Assembly (NCBI GenBank): GCA_030424665.1 | Contig: JAUHWN010000018.1 | Location: 1 to 39,581, forward strand | Origin: Bdellovibrionia bacterium | GTDB lineage: Bacteria; Bdellovibrionota; Bdellovibrionia; Bdellovibrionales; JAGQZY01 | Length of the DNA: 39,581 nt | Direction of reading: 5' to 3' | Shown: positions 1 to 8,885 of the stretch, piece after piece | Numbering within the stretch: position 1 is the first letter of the stretch | Layout: the number at the start of each line of letters is the position of its first letter | Notes under the pieces: generated by a model | What the model saw: only the letters and a program-made list of their open reading frames with translations | Told to the model about the DNA's origin: nothing | Databases searched by the model: none | Program-made: the position numbers and the translations under genes

Positions 1-171
1 AACTTTGACCAGCATCCATCTATTCAGAGCCTGTTGACTAATTTTGAGATTCCACCAGAAAAGAAACTCGATATTTTGGTCGATCAAATCTCAGAACAGG
101 AGTGGGAAGAAGCATCTCACCTCTACGACGATAAGTTTTGGCCTCGTCAGTTTAAAAAATCCGGCTCGTAA
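1..171 (+). CDS. C-terminal end of an unidentified protein (partial)
   Basis: Frame 1 is open from the first base to a TAA at 169-171 and gives 56 residues. The peptide is acidic and hydrophilic, with aromatic residues near the end (EQEWEEASHLYDDKFWPRQF). The start and most of the gene lie outside the window. I do not recognise a family and see no membrane segment. The coding call rests on the open frame running to the edge and on the non-repetitive, soluble-looking composition. It ends 114 bp before the HD-GYP gene on the same strand. Confidence 0.55.
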   Translation, partial: NFDQHPSIQSLLTNFEIPPEKKLDILVDQISEQEWEEASHLYDDKFWPRQFKKSGS

Positions 172-285
172 AGCGATTTTCTAGAATCATCTCAAAATGT
201 TTCTATTTAGGTTAATAGTCTAAGAATAGGGCTAAATTCTTTTAGTTAATTAGAATGAGACCCGATTAGACTTTGGTAGGTATTT

Positions 286-942
286 ATGTATTGGGATGAT
301 TTTCCAGAGTGGGTCAAACAACATATTTCTGTAATTCTAGAGAGTCTTAGGGAACGATACCCTGAGACCTATAACCATTGCCGACGAGTCGGTAAGGGGA
401 CTCGTTTAATGGCAAGGGCTATCGGCCTTTCTGAAAACGAACAAGTAATTATGGAGTACGCAGGACTTCTGCACGACATTGGTAAATTTCAAATTCCTAA
501 AGGAATCTTGCACAAGCCGGGCAAGCTTTCTGAAGAAGAATATTCTATGATGAAGTCCCATTCTGAGGCGAGCGTGGATATGATCGAAGAACTCGGTGAT
601 CTCGAATTTTTCAAGCCAGTTCTTGATGGGATCCTTCACCATCACGAGAGAATCGATGGTCAAGGATACCCCTATGGTCTCGAAAAAGAAGCTATTCCCT
701 TTGAGTCACGACTGATTCTCATTGTCGATACCTACGATGCAATGACTTCTGATCGAGCCTATCGAAAGGGACTTCCCGATGAAGTGGCTTATAAAGAGAT
801 ACAAAAATTTGCTGGGAGCCAATTTGACGAGCACTTGGCAAAAGCATTTCTTGAGTCCCATAAATTCACGAAAAAAGAAAATCAAAGATTTGAATTAGAG
901 TGGGAAAAATCCGAAAAAATAAAAGGGAAAAAGGCAGCATAG
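286..942 (+). CDS. HD-GYP domain protein, probable cyclic-di-GMP phosphodiesterase
   Basis: This is a 218-residue stand-alone HD-GYP domain. The metal-binding HD pair is in LLHDIGK (H63, D64). HHE lies at 119-121 and is followed by DGQGYP at 124-129, which is the GYP signature. H31 and H92 fit the other conserved metal ligands, and DAMTSDRAYR matches the usual C-terminal motif. HD-GYP proteins hydrolyse cyclic-di-GMP and related cyclic dinucleotides in the cytoplasm. No receiver, PAS or membrane segment precedes the domain, so any sensing must come from partners. The C-terminus is a lysine/glutamate-rich tail. The gene lies 35 bp upstream of the RDD/SpoIIM genes on the same strand and may be co-transcribed with them. 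All key residues are present, so activity is likely; the exact substrate is inferred. Confidence 0.9.
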   Translation: MYWDDFPEWVKQHISVILESLRERYPETYNHCRRVGKGTRLMARAIGLSENEQVIMEYAGLLHDIGKFQIPKGILHKPGKLSEEEYSMMKSHSEASVDMIEELGDLEFFKPVLDGILHHHERIDGQGYPYGLEKEAIPFESRLILIVDTYDAMTSDRAYRKGLPDEVAYKEIQKFAGSQFDEHLAKAFLESHKFTKKENQRFELEWEKSEKIKGKKAA

Positions 943-977
943 TAAGCAACTAAGAACAAGCAACGAGCAGGCACCAA

Positions 978-1805
978 ATGGATATGGCAACAGAGTCTTT
1001 GCAAGCAAAACAGGACGAAGGGATCGACTTCGTCGAAGGTGTTTCTCTTCGCCTCAATCCAGCGCCTTTGGGTAAGCGTTTTGTAGCCTTTGCCGCCGAT
1101 GCGACGATAATCACCGTCGTATCTTATTTGCTATTTTATACAATCTACCTTATTGCCCTCATTGGAATTGGTGTTTCAGCAAGTACAGTTGAAAAAATCC
1201 TTCCCAAAGGGTCGGTCGTTTGGATTTTCATTGCAGTGACAGTCGTTATTTTTCTCGCCCTGAGTTTGGCAGTCCACAGCTATTTCATCTATATGGAACA
1301 CAAATATGGCTATACACTAGGTAAAAAAGTTTTTGGTTTGCGAGTCATTTCCCTCGACGGTAAACGATTAAAGTGGAGCCAATTAATCATACGAGATTTA
1401 ATGCGCTGGTATGTGGACTTGTTTTTATTTCTTCCTGGATTAATATCAATTTTAGTTACAGACAAAAAACAAAGAACGGGTGATCTAGCCGCGGGAACTA
1501 TGGTTATTCATTCCAAAGAACGAGAGAATGAAAAAAACTACCTTTACCTCGATCAATTCCAGTTTTTGCGTTTGAAAAGACACGTGCCGGTTCTAGATTT
1601 ACCGGAGGCCACGATTAAGAAGTATCTTGAGTTTAGTTATAAGAGCTTTCAAAAAAGAGCGCCGGAGGACAAAGAGGCGAAAGCAGCTTGGATTCAAGAG
1701 CTCAAAAATTATTTACCTACATGGGAAGAACATAAACTAACTGATGACACCATTTTATTGTATATGGCGGAGTATTGTTTTCAGATTGAAAGAGAAAAGA
1801 AATAG
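978..1805 (+). CDS. RDD family membrane protein
   Basis: This 275-residue protein has an RDD domain. The first motif is GKRFVAFAADATI, with the conserved Arg near 34 and Asp near 41. The closing motif is TGDLAAGTMVI, which matches the usual D-x-AAGT ending. Between them are two long hydrophobic spans (about 42-65 and 78-100) and a further hydrophobic stretch near 145-160. Residues from about 175 to 275 form a soluble, charged extension beyond the RDD fold. The molecular role of most RDD proteins is unknown; some have been linked to ion transport. It is followed after 9 bp by a second RDD gene and then a SpoIIM-like gene, which suggests one membrane complex. The first in-frame ATG is used. Confidence 0.85.
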   Translation: MDMATESLQAKQDEGIDFVEGVSLRLNPAPLGKRFVAFAADATIITVVSYLLFYTIYLIALIGIGVSASTVEKILPKGSVVWIFIAVTVVIFLALSLAVHSYFIYMEHKYGYTLGKKVFGLRVISLDGKRLKWSQLIIRDLMRWYVDLFLFLPGLISILVTDKKQRTGDLAAGTMVIHSKERENEKNYLYLDQFQFLRLKRHVPVLDLPEATIKKYLEFSYKSFQKRAPEDKEAKAAWIQELKNYLPTWEEHKLTDDTILLYMAEYCFQIEREKK

Positions 1806-1814
1806 GGGGATAGC

Positions 1815-2420
1815 ATGGCAGGAGATGGTAACGAAATTTCGGCAAATGGGCTCGGAAATAAGTCCTATGAGTTAGAAAAGGGGCCAGATGCGACCTCGGG
1901 GTTAAATTTAAATATCGAGGCAAGTGATGTCAAAGACGTGACTCAGCCTGCGGGTTTTTGGATTCGATTTGCTGCCTTTTGGATCGATGAATTTCTCTTT
2001 GGTATGATAACAATGATCGTCTTTACTTTATCATTTGCCGTCGCTGGAGTTTCTTCTGCAGGAATTAATAGCATGCAGGGGGGAGACCCTAATGAGCAGG
2101 CTATGAAAATGATGATGATCATGTTGCCTGCTATGGGTCTTGCCTTCTTAGTAATGATGGTTGCCCGATTTTTCTACTTTGGCTGGTTTCATAAAAATAA
2201 AGGCGGTGGCCCCGGAAAACTCATGCTTGGCTTGAAGGTTCTCGATGCCGAAACAGGGACCCATATCGGTTACTGGAGAACGTTTGGCCGCGACATGGTT
2301 GGTAAGCAATTTATTTCATCGATTATTTTATATATTGGGTTTATCATGGTGGCCTTCAACGACGAAAAGAAAGCCCTACACGACATGGTTTTTGCAACCA
2401 ATGTTGTCAAAAAGCAATGA
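1815..2420 (+). CDS. Second RDD family membrane protein
   Basis: This 201-residue protein begins with about 45 hydrophilic residues and then the RDD entry motif GFWIRFAAFWIDEFLFG. Two transmembrane spans follow, with a methionine-rich stretch between and within them (QAMKMMMIMLPAMG). The domain closes with KKALHDMVFATNVV, the typical HD-x-x-x-x-T-x-VV end of RDD domains. A GGGG-type Shine-Dalgarno (AGGGGGATAGC) precedes the ATG. Its stop codon overlaps the start of the SpoIIM-like gene (ATGA), so the two are translationally coupled. With the preceding gene it forms a pair of divergent RDD paralogues. The substrate or partner is unknown. Confidence 0.83.
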   Translation: MAGDGNEISANGLGNKSYELEKGPDATSGLNLNIEASDVKDVTQPAGFWIRFAAFWIDEFLFGMITMIVFTLSFAVAGVSSAGINSMQGGDPNEQAMKMMMIMLPAMGLAFLVMMVARFFYFGWFHKNKGGGPGKLMLGLKVLDAETGTHIGYWRTFGRDMVGKQFISSIILYIGFIMVAFNDEKKALHDMVFATNVVKKQ

Positions 2421-3415
2421 GCGACGATAATCGGTTTCGTATTCTTCAAAAAAAGGTTCGCGATGAAATCACTGAGCTAGAGTCTTCTGGCAAAACGAAG
2501 GCTCAGATTTCATCGGCCTTTCACCTTTTTCAAGACTTCGAGATGTTAATCTCTGAAGTTAATTGTGCAAAAAGACAGAATCGACTGAAAAACCTAGAGC
2601 AAGTCGAAGATAGCCTCTCGCAAATGGCTCTGCAAATTATGAGTTTAAAGAAAGACCGCAGTAAGAAAAGTGTTTTCAAAGTGTGGCTGCATAATTACTG
2701 GTTTATATGGCAAAATAGCTATTCGAGTTTTTGGTTTGCCTTCTTTATTTTTTTCAGTAGTTCATTTGTCGGATACTTCTTGGGTCGCTTTGAAACTGAC
2801 TACATGCCCCTTCTTCTGGGGACTGGGTTTATGGAAGAAATTTTAGAGCAAAATAAATGGTTTGAGTCTTTAAATCAATCCCCGATGTGGGGCGCTTATC
2901 GTATTGCTTTTAATAATATAATGGTGACTCTCAAGGTGTTTGCCCTAGGAGCTCTTTTTGGCTTCGGAGGAGTTTTACTACTTTTTTATAATGGTTTTTT
3001 CTTTGGCGCGATTATGGGGTTTTGCTATGGAAATGGCTTTGATAAGTACCTTGGTGAGTTCGTCATGGCCCATGGGCCCCTTGAGCTGACAATCATAATA
3101 GTTGGAGGCATGGCTAGTATGATGTATGGGCGTCATCTCTTCAGTTTTCGTTCACCTGACTTTAAAAAACAATTGGGAAAATCCATCAGAGATGCCTTTG
3201 TATTGGTCAACTTCTCATTGCCATGGTTAGTCCTTGCGGCGATCATTGAGGGGTTTGTAAGTCCCAAGACCGGTCTTGAACTGCGAACAAAAATTATTGT
3301 TGGACTCATTGCTTTTGTCGCCTATTGGATTTTTAATTATTGGCCATTTTTTAGTAAACTCTTGTCTGGCATTTCGACAAAGAATCAAAGCCTAGAAGAC
3401 TCTCTGACTAAGTGA
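2417..3415 (+). CDS. SpoIIM/DUF95-like integral membrane protein
   Basis: The protein has 332 residues. About 90 N-terminal residues are soluble and helical, and then comes a membrane region with several spans (about 105-130, 170-205, 215-235, 255-280 and 290-310). The long N-terminal helical region that starts with a short conserved segment, followed by multiple spans with small-residue motifs (FGFGGVLLLFYNGFFFGAIMG), matches the SpoIIM-like membrane proteins found next to RDD, MoxR and DUF58 genes in many non-sporulating bacteria. It has nothing to do with sporulation there. The start overlaps the preceding RDD stop by 4 bp. The 3' end overlaps the convergent DUF58 gene by 31 bp. The family assignment is based on topology and neighbourhood. 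Confidence 0.78.
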   Translation: MSDDNRFRILQKKVRDEITELESSGKTKAQISSAFHLFQDFEMLISEVNCAKRQNRLKNLEQVEDSLSQMALQIMSLKKDRSKKSVFKVWLHNYWFIWQNSYSSFWFAFFIFFSSSFVGYFLGRFETDYMPLLLGTGFMEEILEQNKWFESLNQSPMWGAYRIAFNNIMVTLKVFALGALFGFGGVLLLFYNGFFFGAIMGFCYGNGFDKYLGEFVMAHGPLELTIIIVGGMASMMYGRHLFSFRSPDFKKQLGKSIRDAFVLVNFSLPWLVLAAIIEGFVSPKTGLELRTKIIVGLIAFVAYWIFNYWPFFSKLLSGISTKNQSLEDSLTK

Positions 3416-4737
3416 AAACTTCGATTTATCAAGGTCATCCATTCTTTTTGCGGGACACTAATCATTCCAGCGCCTGATTGATTAATTCGATAGCGAAATT
3501 TCTGTAACTCTAAATTGAGCCAATAGGAATAGGCGAGTTGGCTATAACTCTCTTGTTCATAACTGTCTGAATTAAGATTGAGGATAAAATCTTCCGGTTC
3601 ATAATTGGTATCTATAAGGGAAGCACAGACGACGAGGTGTTTTCTCGAGTGCCGTTTGACGAACTTTGCAGCGTGCCTTTGTACACTGGCTTTGGTGAGA
3701 TCAGAAAGAATAAATATGATCGAGCGCTGAGGGGCGAGTTGGCTAATGTGTTCATCGAGGATCTGATAATCACTTTCTGTGGCTTGGGGCCGTAACCCGT
3801 CGGTCGAGTTGAATAAAAAGTCGAATTCTTTCAATGTACGAGCTTTTCGCACCATATTGTGAACGCGACTGGAAAAGCCAACAAAAGAGACATTGTCGTT
3901 AAACTTCAAAGCTGATTGCAGAAGTAAGTGCACGGCAGAAAGATAGTAATCGAAACGGGAGGAGCTGCCAATTTTACCAATCGCCGATCGCCCACAGTCA
4001 AAGCAGATAACGAGATTTTGATTGAGTTGGCTTTCAAAGGTTTTGGTCATCAATTGGCCAAAGCGAGCCGTTTTCTTGTGGTCGAGATGCTTGAGGGGAT
4101 CCGGGTATCTAAATGGTCTTGATTGTAAGAAAAGATCGGGATTTCCTCCCTTCATCCATTTCTTGCTTCCCCAAGTAAAGATAGACTGTTTCTTAATAAT
4201 TTCTCTGATTCGACTGTCAGAAACGGGGTGCTGCAAGGGATGAACGCGAAAGCCTTCGGAAACACATTGAATATTAAAACTCTTTCGCCAAAGGCCCAAG
4301 CGAGAACGCACTTGGTAGATAATTTCAATCTCGTCACTATAGCCAAGAATCTTACAGCGAATCTTCCAAGGAAATCGATAGCTCTTTTTTACTAACTTTA
4401 AATCCTTAGAATTCACATGTTTGTCGGCAAATTCGACGAGATTTGAATGGGGTTTGAGGAACCAGGTTTGAGGAGGAACTTTGTCCTCAGAGTCCCAGCT
4501 CACGTAAAACTGAACTTCATACTCTTGATCGAGCCCTAAGTTTCTAAGGCTGTGAAATTCGATTCGAGGAAGTTTTCTTTTAAGGCTAAAAAAGTCCCCA
4601 ATTGTGATGAAAACCAGGGCGACTAAGAGAAGGAATGCAAAGAAACTTACCACAGAAAAGCTCAAGCCTAAAATAGCGAGAGCCACAGAAGCTCCATAGA
4701 AAATGAAAAAATGATCACTGAGCTTGAGCTGAGACAT
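3385..4737 (-). CDS. DUF58 domain protein (VWA-like, MoxR partner)
   Basis: This 450-residue protein has two adjacent N-terminal membrane segments (about 10-50), a beta-rich region, and a DUF58 domain. The diagnostic stretch is RPFRYPDPLKHLDHKKTARFG, a variant of the family's FR-Y-x-GD-x-x-x-x-IDW-x-x-SAR motif. A von Willebrand-like segment follows with CFDCGRSAIG, which keeps the D and S of a metal-ion-dependent adhesion site but has G instead of the central S. DUF58 proteins are typically clients or partners of MoxR AAA ATPases at the membrane. The start codon directly abuts the moxR stop. The gene is the last of a four-gene run and runs convergently into the SpoIIM-like gene. Confidence 0.85.
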   Translation of the reverse strand: MSQLKLSDHFFIFYGASVALAILGLSFSVVSFFAFLLLVALVFITIGDFFSLKRKLPRIEFHSLRNLGLDQEYEVQFYVSWDSEDKVPPQTWFLKPHSNLVEFADKHVNSKDLKLVKKSYRFPWKIRCKILGYSDEIEIIYQVRSRLGLWRKSFNIQCVSEGFRVHPLQHPVSDSRIREIIKKQSIFTWGSKKWMKGGNPDLFLQSRPFRYPDPLKHLDHKKTARFGQLMTKTFESQLNQNLVICFDCGRSAIGKIGSSSRFDYYLSAVHLLLQSALKFNDNVSFVGFSSRVHNMVRKARTLKEFDFLFNSTDGLRPQATESDYQILDEHISQLAPQRSIIFILSDLTKASVQRHAAKFVKRHSRKHLVVCASLIDTNYEPEDFILNLNSDSYEQESYSQLAYSYWLNLELQKFRYRINQSGAGMISVPQKEWMTLINRSFHLVRESSRL

Positions 4738-5685
4738 CTACTGAGGGAACTCCGTACTTTCTAGAATTCGCATTAGCACCTGATCTTCGCTGTCCCCAGA
4801 CATATAGGACTCAGGAGTCAGTTGGATTCGATGTCGCAGGATTGGCAGAAAGAGTTCTTTGATGTCCTCAGGTAATATCGTTGTTCGACCTTTGAGTAGA
4901 GCTTTTATCTTTGCCCCTTTTAGCAAGTTGATCCCTGCGCGAATACTTGCGCCGTTGAGAATGTTTTCTGTTTGTCGGGTCTTCAAAATCAGTTCAGAGA
5001 TATATCCTATAAGGGCCTCGCTCACCTCGAGACTGTCGATTTCCTTTTCTATTTCCTCTCGTTCTATACTGAGGCTTTCGAGGTCTTCGTAACTGACGGG
5101 GAGCTTATTTTCGTTATGCAGACTCAATAGTTTTTTAGTGTCTTCGATGTCGGCGTGGTCAAATTTGATTTTTAAGAAAAAGCGATCCAATTGGGCTTCG
5201 GGCAAGGGAAATGTACCCTCAAACTCCTGTGGATTCTGGGTGGCAATTACAAAAAAGGACGAACTCAGCGCCTTGATATGGCCCTCCGAAGTGACTTGCC
5301 GTTCTTCCATGGCCTCCAAAAGGGCCGATTGGGTTCGAGGCGGTGTTCGATTAATTTCGTCAGCAAGTACAAAGTCTGAAAAAATCGGACCGGGTATGAA
5401 CTCGAAAGCGTTCTTGCCCTGATTGTAAATGTGGGAACCAATGATATCCCCAGGCAACAGGTCAGAAGTAAATTGAATACGTTTGAACTCTTTAGACAGA
5501 ATGCGACTTAGGAGCTTTGCAAGCATAGTTTTACCGGTACCAGGGGGACCTTCTATGAGAACGTGGCCGCGACTAAAATAGGCAACGAGAATTGCCTCGA
5601 GCACTTTACTTTGGTTTTGTACAAAGTAGGTTTCTACTTGAGACTGGATTTTTTCGAGATTGATCTTGAGTCTAGTTAATTCCAT
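4738..5685 (-). CDS. MoxR-type AAA+ ATPase
   Basis: This 315-residue AAA+ ATPase has Walker A GPPGTGKT at about 46-53 and Walker B VLADEIN. The MoxR hallmark RTPPRTQSALLEAMEERQVT follows, and then the sensor region ATQNP. The length matches the family. MoxR ATPases are cytoplasmic chaperone-like motors that act on VWA/DUF58 proteins to mature or remodel membrane-associated complexes. The gene overlaps the DUF4350 gene by 14 bp upstream and abuts the DUF58 gene downstream, so the set is translationally coupled. All nucleotide-binding motifs are intact. Confidence 0.93.
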   Translation of the reverse strand: MELTRLKINLEKIQSQVETYFVQNQSKVLEAILVAYFSRGHVLIEGPPGTGKTMLAKLLSRILSKEFKRIQFTSDLLPGDIIGSHIYNQGKNAFEFIPGPIFSDFVLADEINRTPPRTQSALLEAMEERQVTSEGHIKALSSSFFVIATQNPQEFEGTFPLPEAQLDRFFLKIKFDHADIEDTKKLLSLHNENKLPVSYEDLESLSIEREEIEKEIDSLEVSEALIGYISELILKTRQTENILNGASIRAGINLLKGAKIKALLKGRTTILPEDIKELFLPILRHRIQLTPESYMSGDSEDQVLMRILESTEFPQ

Positions 5686-6784
5686 TCTTGCGTCCTTTTA
5701 GCGATATTAACTTTCGATGGAGTTGGATGAGTTTACCAACGATTTCTTTATCTTTTGCAATTAGATTTTTACCGATTGTTTTCTTGTCGATCTCAGTGAG
5801 TTCATCGATTTCATTTTTATGGGCTGGGTAATGTGTCTTTAAATACTGAGAGTGGATCTCAATAGCCTCTGTCAATCGGGTTTGTTTGTCAAAAACGCCA
5901 TCGAGGATTTTTGTATAGAACTCGTGAAAACTTGATTGATCCCGCGAGTCTTTTTCAAGGTTTCGCAGCCACTCGAGTTTTGATTGCGAAAATAAAAAGA
6001 AGAGAACACAGCCAAAAATAAGGGCAAGGGATGGGAGTACAAAATTGAAGTCTACAAGTAGATCTGAAAAGGACTTCTCAGAAAAGAAATGGTGATACTC
6101 ATCGATTAAAGTCTTTCCAGTCCACAGTGCCATGCGGATACCAAGGCCTGCATTTTCTCCTTGAATGAGCATGGCATTACTAAAAGGCAGGAGCCCCGAA
6201 AAAATGAACACCCTTCCGCCAAAATAGTCGTGCGCACTAACGAAACAATAGAAGCGATTGTAACTACAGGCTTCGTCCTTAATAAGTAAAGGACTATAAA
6301 ACGCGATTTTTTGTAGGGGAGTCCAAATGGGAGTGACTTCACCCGGGGTGATGATTTCAGCCTCGCCATTTTTAAATTCGTCATTTTCGATTGTGAAAAA
6401 GTTGATATTGAGTTCTGTTAGCACATTGAGAAGATTGTAATAGTTCTTTTGACTCGAGAAACTGAGTATGAGGCGTCCGCCTTCAAAAACATAGTTTTTT
6501 ATAACTTTGGCCTCGAGTGGTGAGATTTTCATTTTAGGATCTAACAGCATGAAAGTGTCATATTCTTTGAGTTCTTCAAGATTAAAACTGGGGCGCCTTG
6601 AGACTTGAACAGAGTCGGGAGCGACCTTTTCTTTAAGTCGTTTGAACGTTCGAATTCCACTTGAAGCATCGGAAAACGAGGTAGCACCAGCGGTTTTTTG
6701 GTATTCTTCTGCGAAGTGACTCAAAAGAAAGAAAGAACAGACAAGAATAATTATGAGGCCTGCGAGAACTCGGTTTTTAGACAT
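5672..6784 (-). CDS. DUF4350-like membrane-anchored protein
   Basis: This 370-residue protein has an N-terminal membrane segment (about 7-25). An exported domain begins with a segment typical of DUF4350 proteins (SFSDASSGIRTFKRLKE), followed by an alpha/beta region including FMLLDPKMKISPLEAKVIKNYVFEGGRLILS cut by no stops. A second membrane span lies near 250-268, followed by a cytoplasmic helical tail. This resembles the GATase-fold domains found in MoxR/DUF58 operons. No enzymatic residues could be assigned. It overlaps the DUF4129-like gene by 8 bp and moxR by 14 bp. The family call rests on architecture and context. Confidence 0.7.
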   Translation of the reverse strand: MSKNRVLAGLIIILVCSFFLLSHFAEEYQKTAGATSFSDASSGIRTFKRLKEKVAPDSVQVSRRPSFNLEELKEYDTFMLLDPKMKISPLEAKVIKNYVFEGGRLILSFSSQKNYYNLLNVLTELNINFFTIENDEFKNGEAEIITPGEVTPIWTPLQKIAFYSPLLIKDEACSYNRFYCFVSAHDYFGGRVFIFSGLLPFSNAMLIQGENAGLGIRMALWTGKTLIDEYHHFFSEKSFSDLLVDFNFVLPSLALIFGCVLFFLFSQSKLEWLRNLEKDSRDQSSFHEFYTKILDGVFDKQTRLTEAIEIHSQYLKTHYPAHKNEIDELTEIDKKTIGKNLIAKDKEIVGKLIQLHRKLISLKGRKNGIN

Positions 6785-7406
6785 TTTTAAACCTCAATTT
6801 GTTCTCTAAGTCTTCAAGAATGTCATCTAGATGTTGGTAATGCTCCTTTTCAATTTTCTTCTTGGAGAACATGTTGATGTAGCTTTCCATCAGAGCCGCT
6901 TCTCTCGAACTGGGAAGATCTTTTTCTTGGTGAATGTATTCGTAGGGAGTGAGGTCGTCGTTGTGTTCTGACCTGTTGAGAAAGAGTTTCCAACGGCTAC
7001 GTAGGGCTTTCTTCAGTTGATTTGTCTTTAGGTAAAGCTTGAGGTCAAGCTCGGTTTGCAGAATCTCTTTTTTATAATTGGGCTCAGAATCGTCCTTTGA
7101 ATAATTAATAAGCAGGCGCTTTAAAACATAATAAAGAATCACCAAGAGAAGAATGGCCAATACGGTCCAAAAAATACTTTCTAGGGACCAGCTGAAAAAG
7201 TCCCTGTCCACTTCGGGAAGGCTATCGCCAATAAATTCTCGAAGCATTTCGCCAAGTGAATCTAAAAAACTATTTACCTCTTCATTCTCTTCTTCTTTGA
7301 GGCTTGGAAGTCTGATTCCTTCATTTGGATATTCCTTGAGAAGAGAGTTTAAAGCTTCACGAGATTTATCATCGATGTTTATTGCTGGAGCTTCTTTTGG
7401 CCGCAT
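6777..7406 (-). CDS. DUF4129-like membrane protein
   Basis: This 209-residue protein has a soluble N-terminal part, one membrane span near 80-100 (WTVLAILLLVILYYVLKRLLI), and a C-terminal cytoplasmic helical domain. The C-terminal domain has features of DUF4129: a basic region (ALRSRWKLFLNR), then LTPYEYI, which fits the R-x-TP-x-E pattern, then a helix rich in charged residues. There is no obvious cleavable signal peptide, so the N-terminal ~80 residues may sit on the other side of the membrane from the tail. It is the first gene of the DUF4129-DUF4350-MoxR-DUF58 block and lies 34 bp after the aldo/keto reductase gene. Confidence 0.65.
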   Translation of the reverse strand: MRPKEAPAINIDDKSREALNSLLKEYPNEGIRLPSLKEEENEEVNSFLDSLGEMLREFIGDSLPEVDRDFFSWSLESIFWTVLAILLLVILYYVLKRLLINYSKDDSEPNYKKEILQTELDLKLYLKTNQLKKALRSRWKLFLNRSEHNDDLTPYEYIHQEKDLPSSREAALMESYINMFSKKKIEKEHYQHLDDILEDLENKLRFKNV

Positions 7407-7440
7407 CTACTTATGCTATTAAATTATTCTTTATAGGGCA

Positions 7441-8865
7441 TTAAAAAAGGCTGAGTAGAGTTTCGAGTTCTTGACGGTTTAAGTCGAGATCCATTGGTGT
7501 GTCGAGAATATCTCCGACATAGGTCGGGGAGCGCATGCCGCACAAAATACTATCGACATGGGGGGTATTTAAATAGATTTGTAAGGCAATTTGCGAAAGA
7601 CTGAGTTTTTTGCTGATCTTAGGGCAAGCTTCAATCAATTGCCCTTTAATGTGTTCAGACTTTATTGCCGACTGATTTTCATAGTTTCGGTAGAGAATTT
7701 TCAAAAGGGACTGTAGCTTAGCCTCGTGAACCAGGAGCCAGCTTTGAATATCGCGCCCCGGAGGCAGTCTATTTTTTGCTTTCTGATAGGTCGGCACGAT
7801 CTGACTGTTCAAAAGATCTATCCAATCGATTAAGTCTTCGATTTCTTGAAAATGAGTCCTTAAGATCTGTCCCCATATGAGTTCTTGGGGGAGGGAGACT
7901 TTGTCCTCAATACTTCGTTCGTGGGCGATGATATCTTGAAGGGCCGTATGGAGTTCAGCTTTAAGTTGGGCCTCCTCATGGTGTGCAAAAGATGCCAGTC
8001 GCATGAGCCGGTCCTGTTTAAAGGCATTAAAAGGACGATTGACGAGAACACCCATTTTATACTCTTTTGCCTGATCAAAAATGTTCAATCCTGACTTTAA
8101 CTGATTCGTCCACGCTTCGGACTCCACTAAATTGTAAGGAAACTGAATGATTTTAAATCGAGGGTTTTTACTCACCTTTTGAGCTCTATTCCAGCATTCA
8201 ATAAGAGATGTATGCTCATGGCTTTGTTCACTACTGACAAATGAATTGGAACTGATGCCATAGAAATCGATGAGTCCCTGCTTGCAAAGATTCTCCAGGC
8301 AAGAAAAGGCTTTTTCGATACGATTATAATACTCAGTCGTATCCATGTTGTTTTTAAAGAAGCATTCGGGATTGTGAAGCAAATACCCAGAAATCTTGTT
8401 GAGCTTCAAGCGCTGCAAAGAGTTTTGCAAGGTCCATTCTATGTATTCGGGGTGAATACAATGCCAAGCATTGGCATTGATCTCTATCATATCGGGAATT
8501 TCTTGCCCCTGGCTTTTTAGCTGCTTAGCTCGCTCCAATGCAGTACCTTGAACGTATCCCACCTTTGAGATGACCACCATCGGCGACTCATCATAGTTTT
8601 CGGGAAAAGCCATAGCCTTGAGGCTATTTCCGATCATTTCTTCAGAAGAGCCCAAGGAATAATTGGAGCTTGTATCGATCAGGTTGATGCCTGAATTGAT
8701 GGCTTCTTCGAGGGCCTTTTTATGAAACTTGTTTTCATTATTCACACGGTAAGCGCCAAAGCCAAAAGGACTCACTTTAATTGCGGTTTCTCCGAGAATG
8801 CGAGGTGCTGGCAACTCTGGGAATTTAGTTAAAAAGGAATCTATGCTTTGGCTTTTCGAACTCAT
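7441..8865 (-). CDS. Aldo/keto reductase family oxidoreductase, enlarged
   Basis: The N-terminal half is a clear aldo/keto reductase barrel. It has SPFGFGAYRV, then INLIDTSSNY with the catalytic Asp and Tyr, VVISKVGY with the catalytic Lys, and YLLHNPE with the catalytic His. The C-terminal segment SILCGMRSPTYVGDILD corresponds to the NADP-binding end of the fold. At 474 residues it is about 150 longer than usual. The extra sequence is helical and lies at about 270-420, before the NADP-binding segment. The substrate is unknown. It sits 20 bp after maf in a run of - strand genes. The missing standard middle part of the barrel may be remodelled rather than lost. Confidence 0.82.
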   Translation of the reverse strand: MSSKSQSIDSFLTKFPELPAPRILGETAIKVSPFGFGAYRVNNENKFHKKALEEAINSGINLIDTSSNYSLGSSEEMIGNSLKAMAFPENYDESPMVVISKVGYVQGTALERAKQLKSQGQEIPDMIEINANAWHCIHPEYIEWTLQNSLQRLKLNKISGYLLHNPECFFKNNMDTTEYYNRIEKAFSCLENLCKQGLIDFYGISSNSFVSSEQSHEHTSLIECWNRAQKVSKNPRFKIIQFPYNLVESEAWTNQLKSGLNIFDQAKEYKMGVLVNRPFNAFKQDRLMRLASFAHHEEAQLKAELHTALQDIIAHERSIEDKVSLPQELIWGQILRTHFQEIEDLIDWIDLLNSQIVPTYQKAKNRLPPGRDIQSWLLVHEAKLQSLLKILYRNYENQSAIKSEHIKGQLIEACPKISKKLSLSQIALQIYLNTPHVDSILCGMRSPTYVGDILDTPMDLDLNRQELETLLSLF

Positions 8866-8885
8866 CCTATAAAGCTTAAGCTTAG

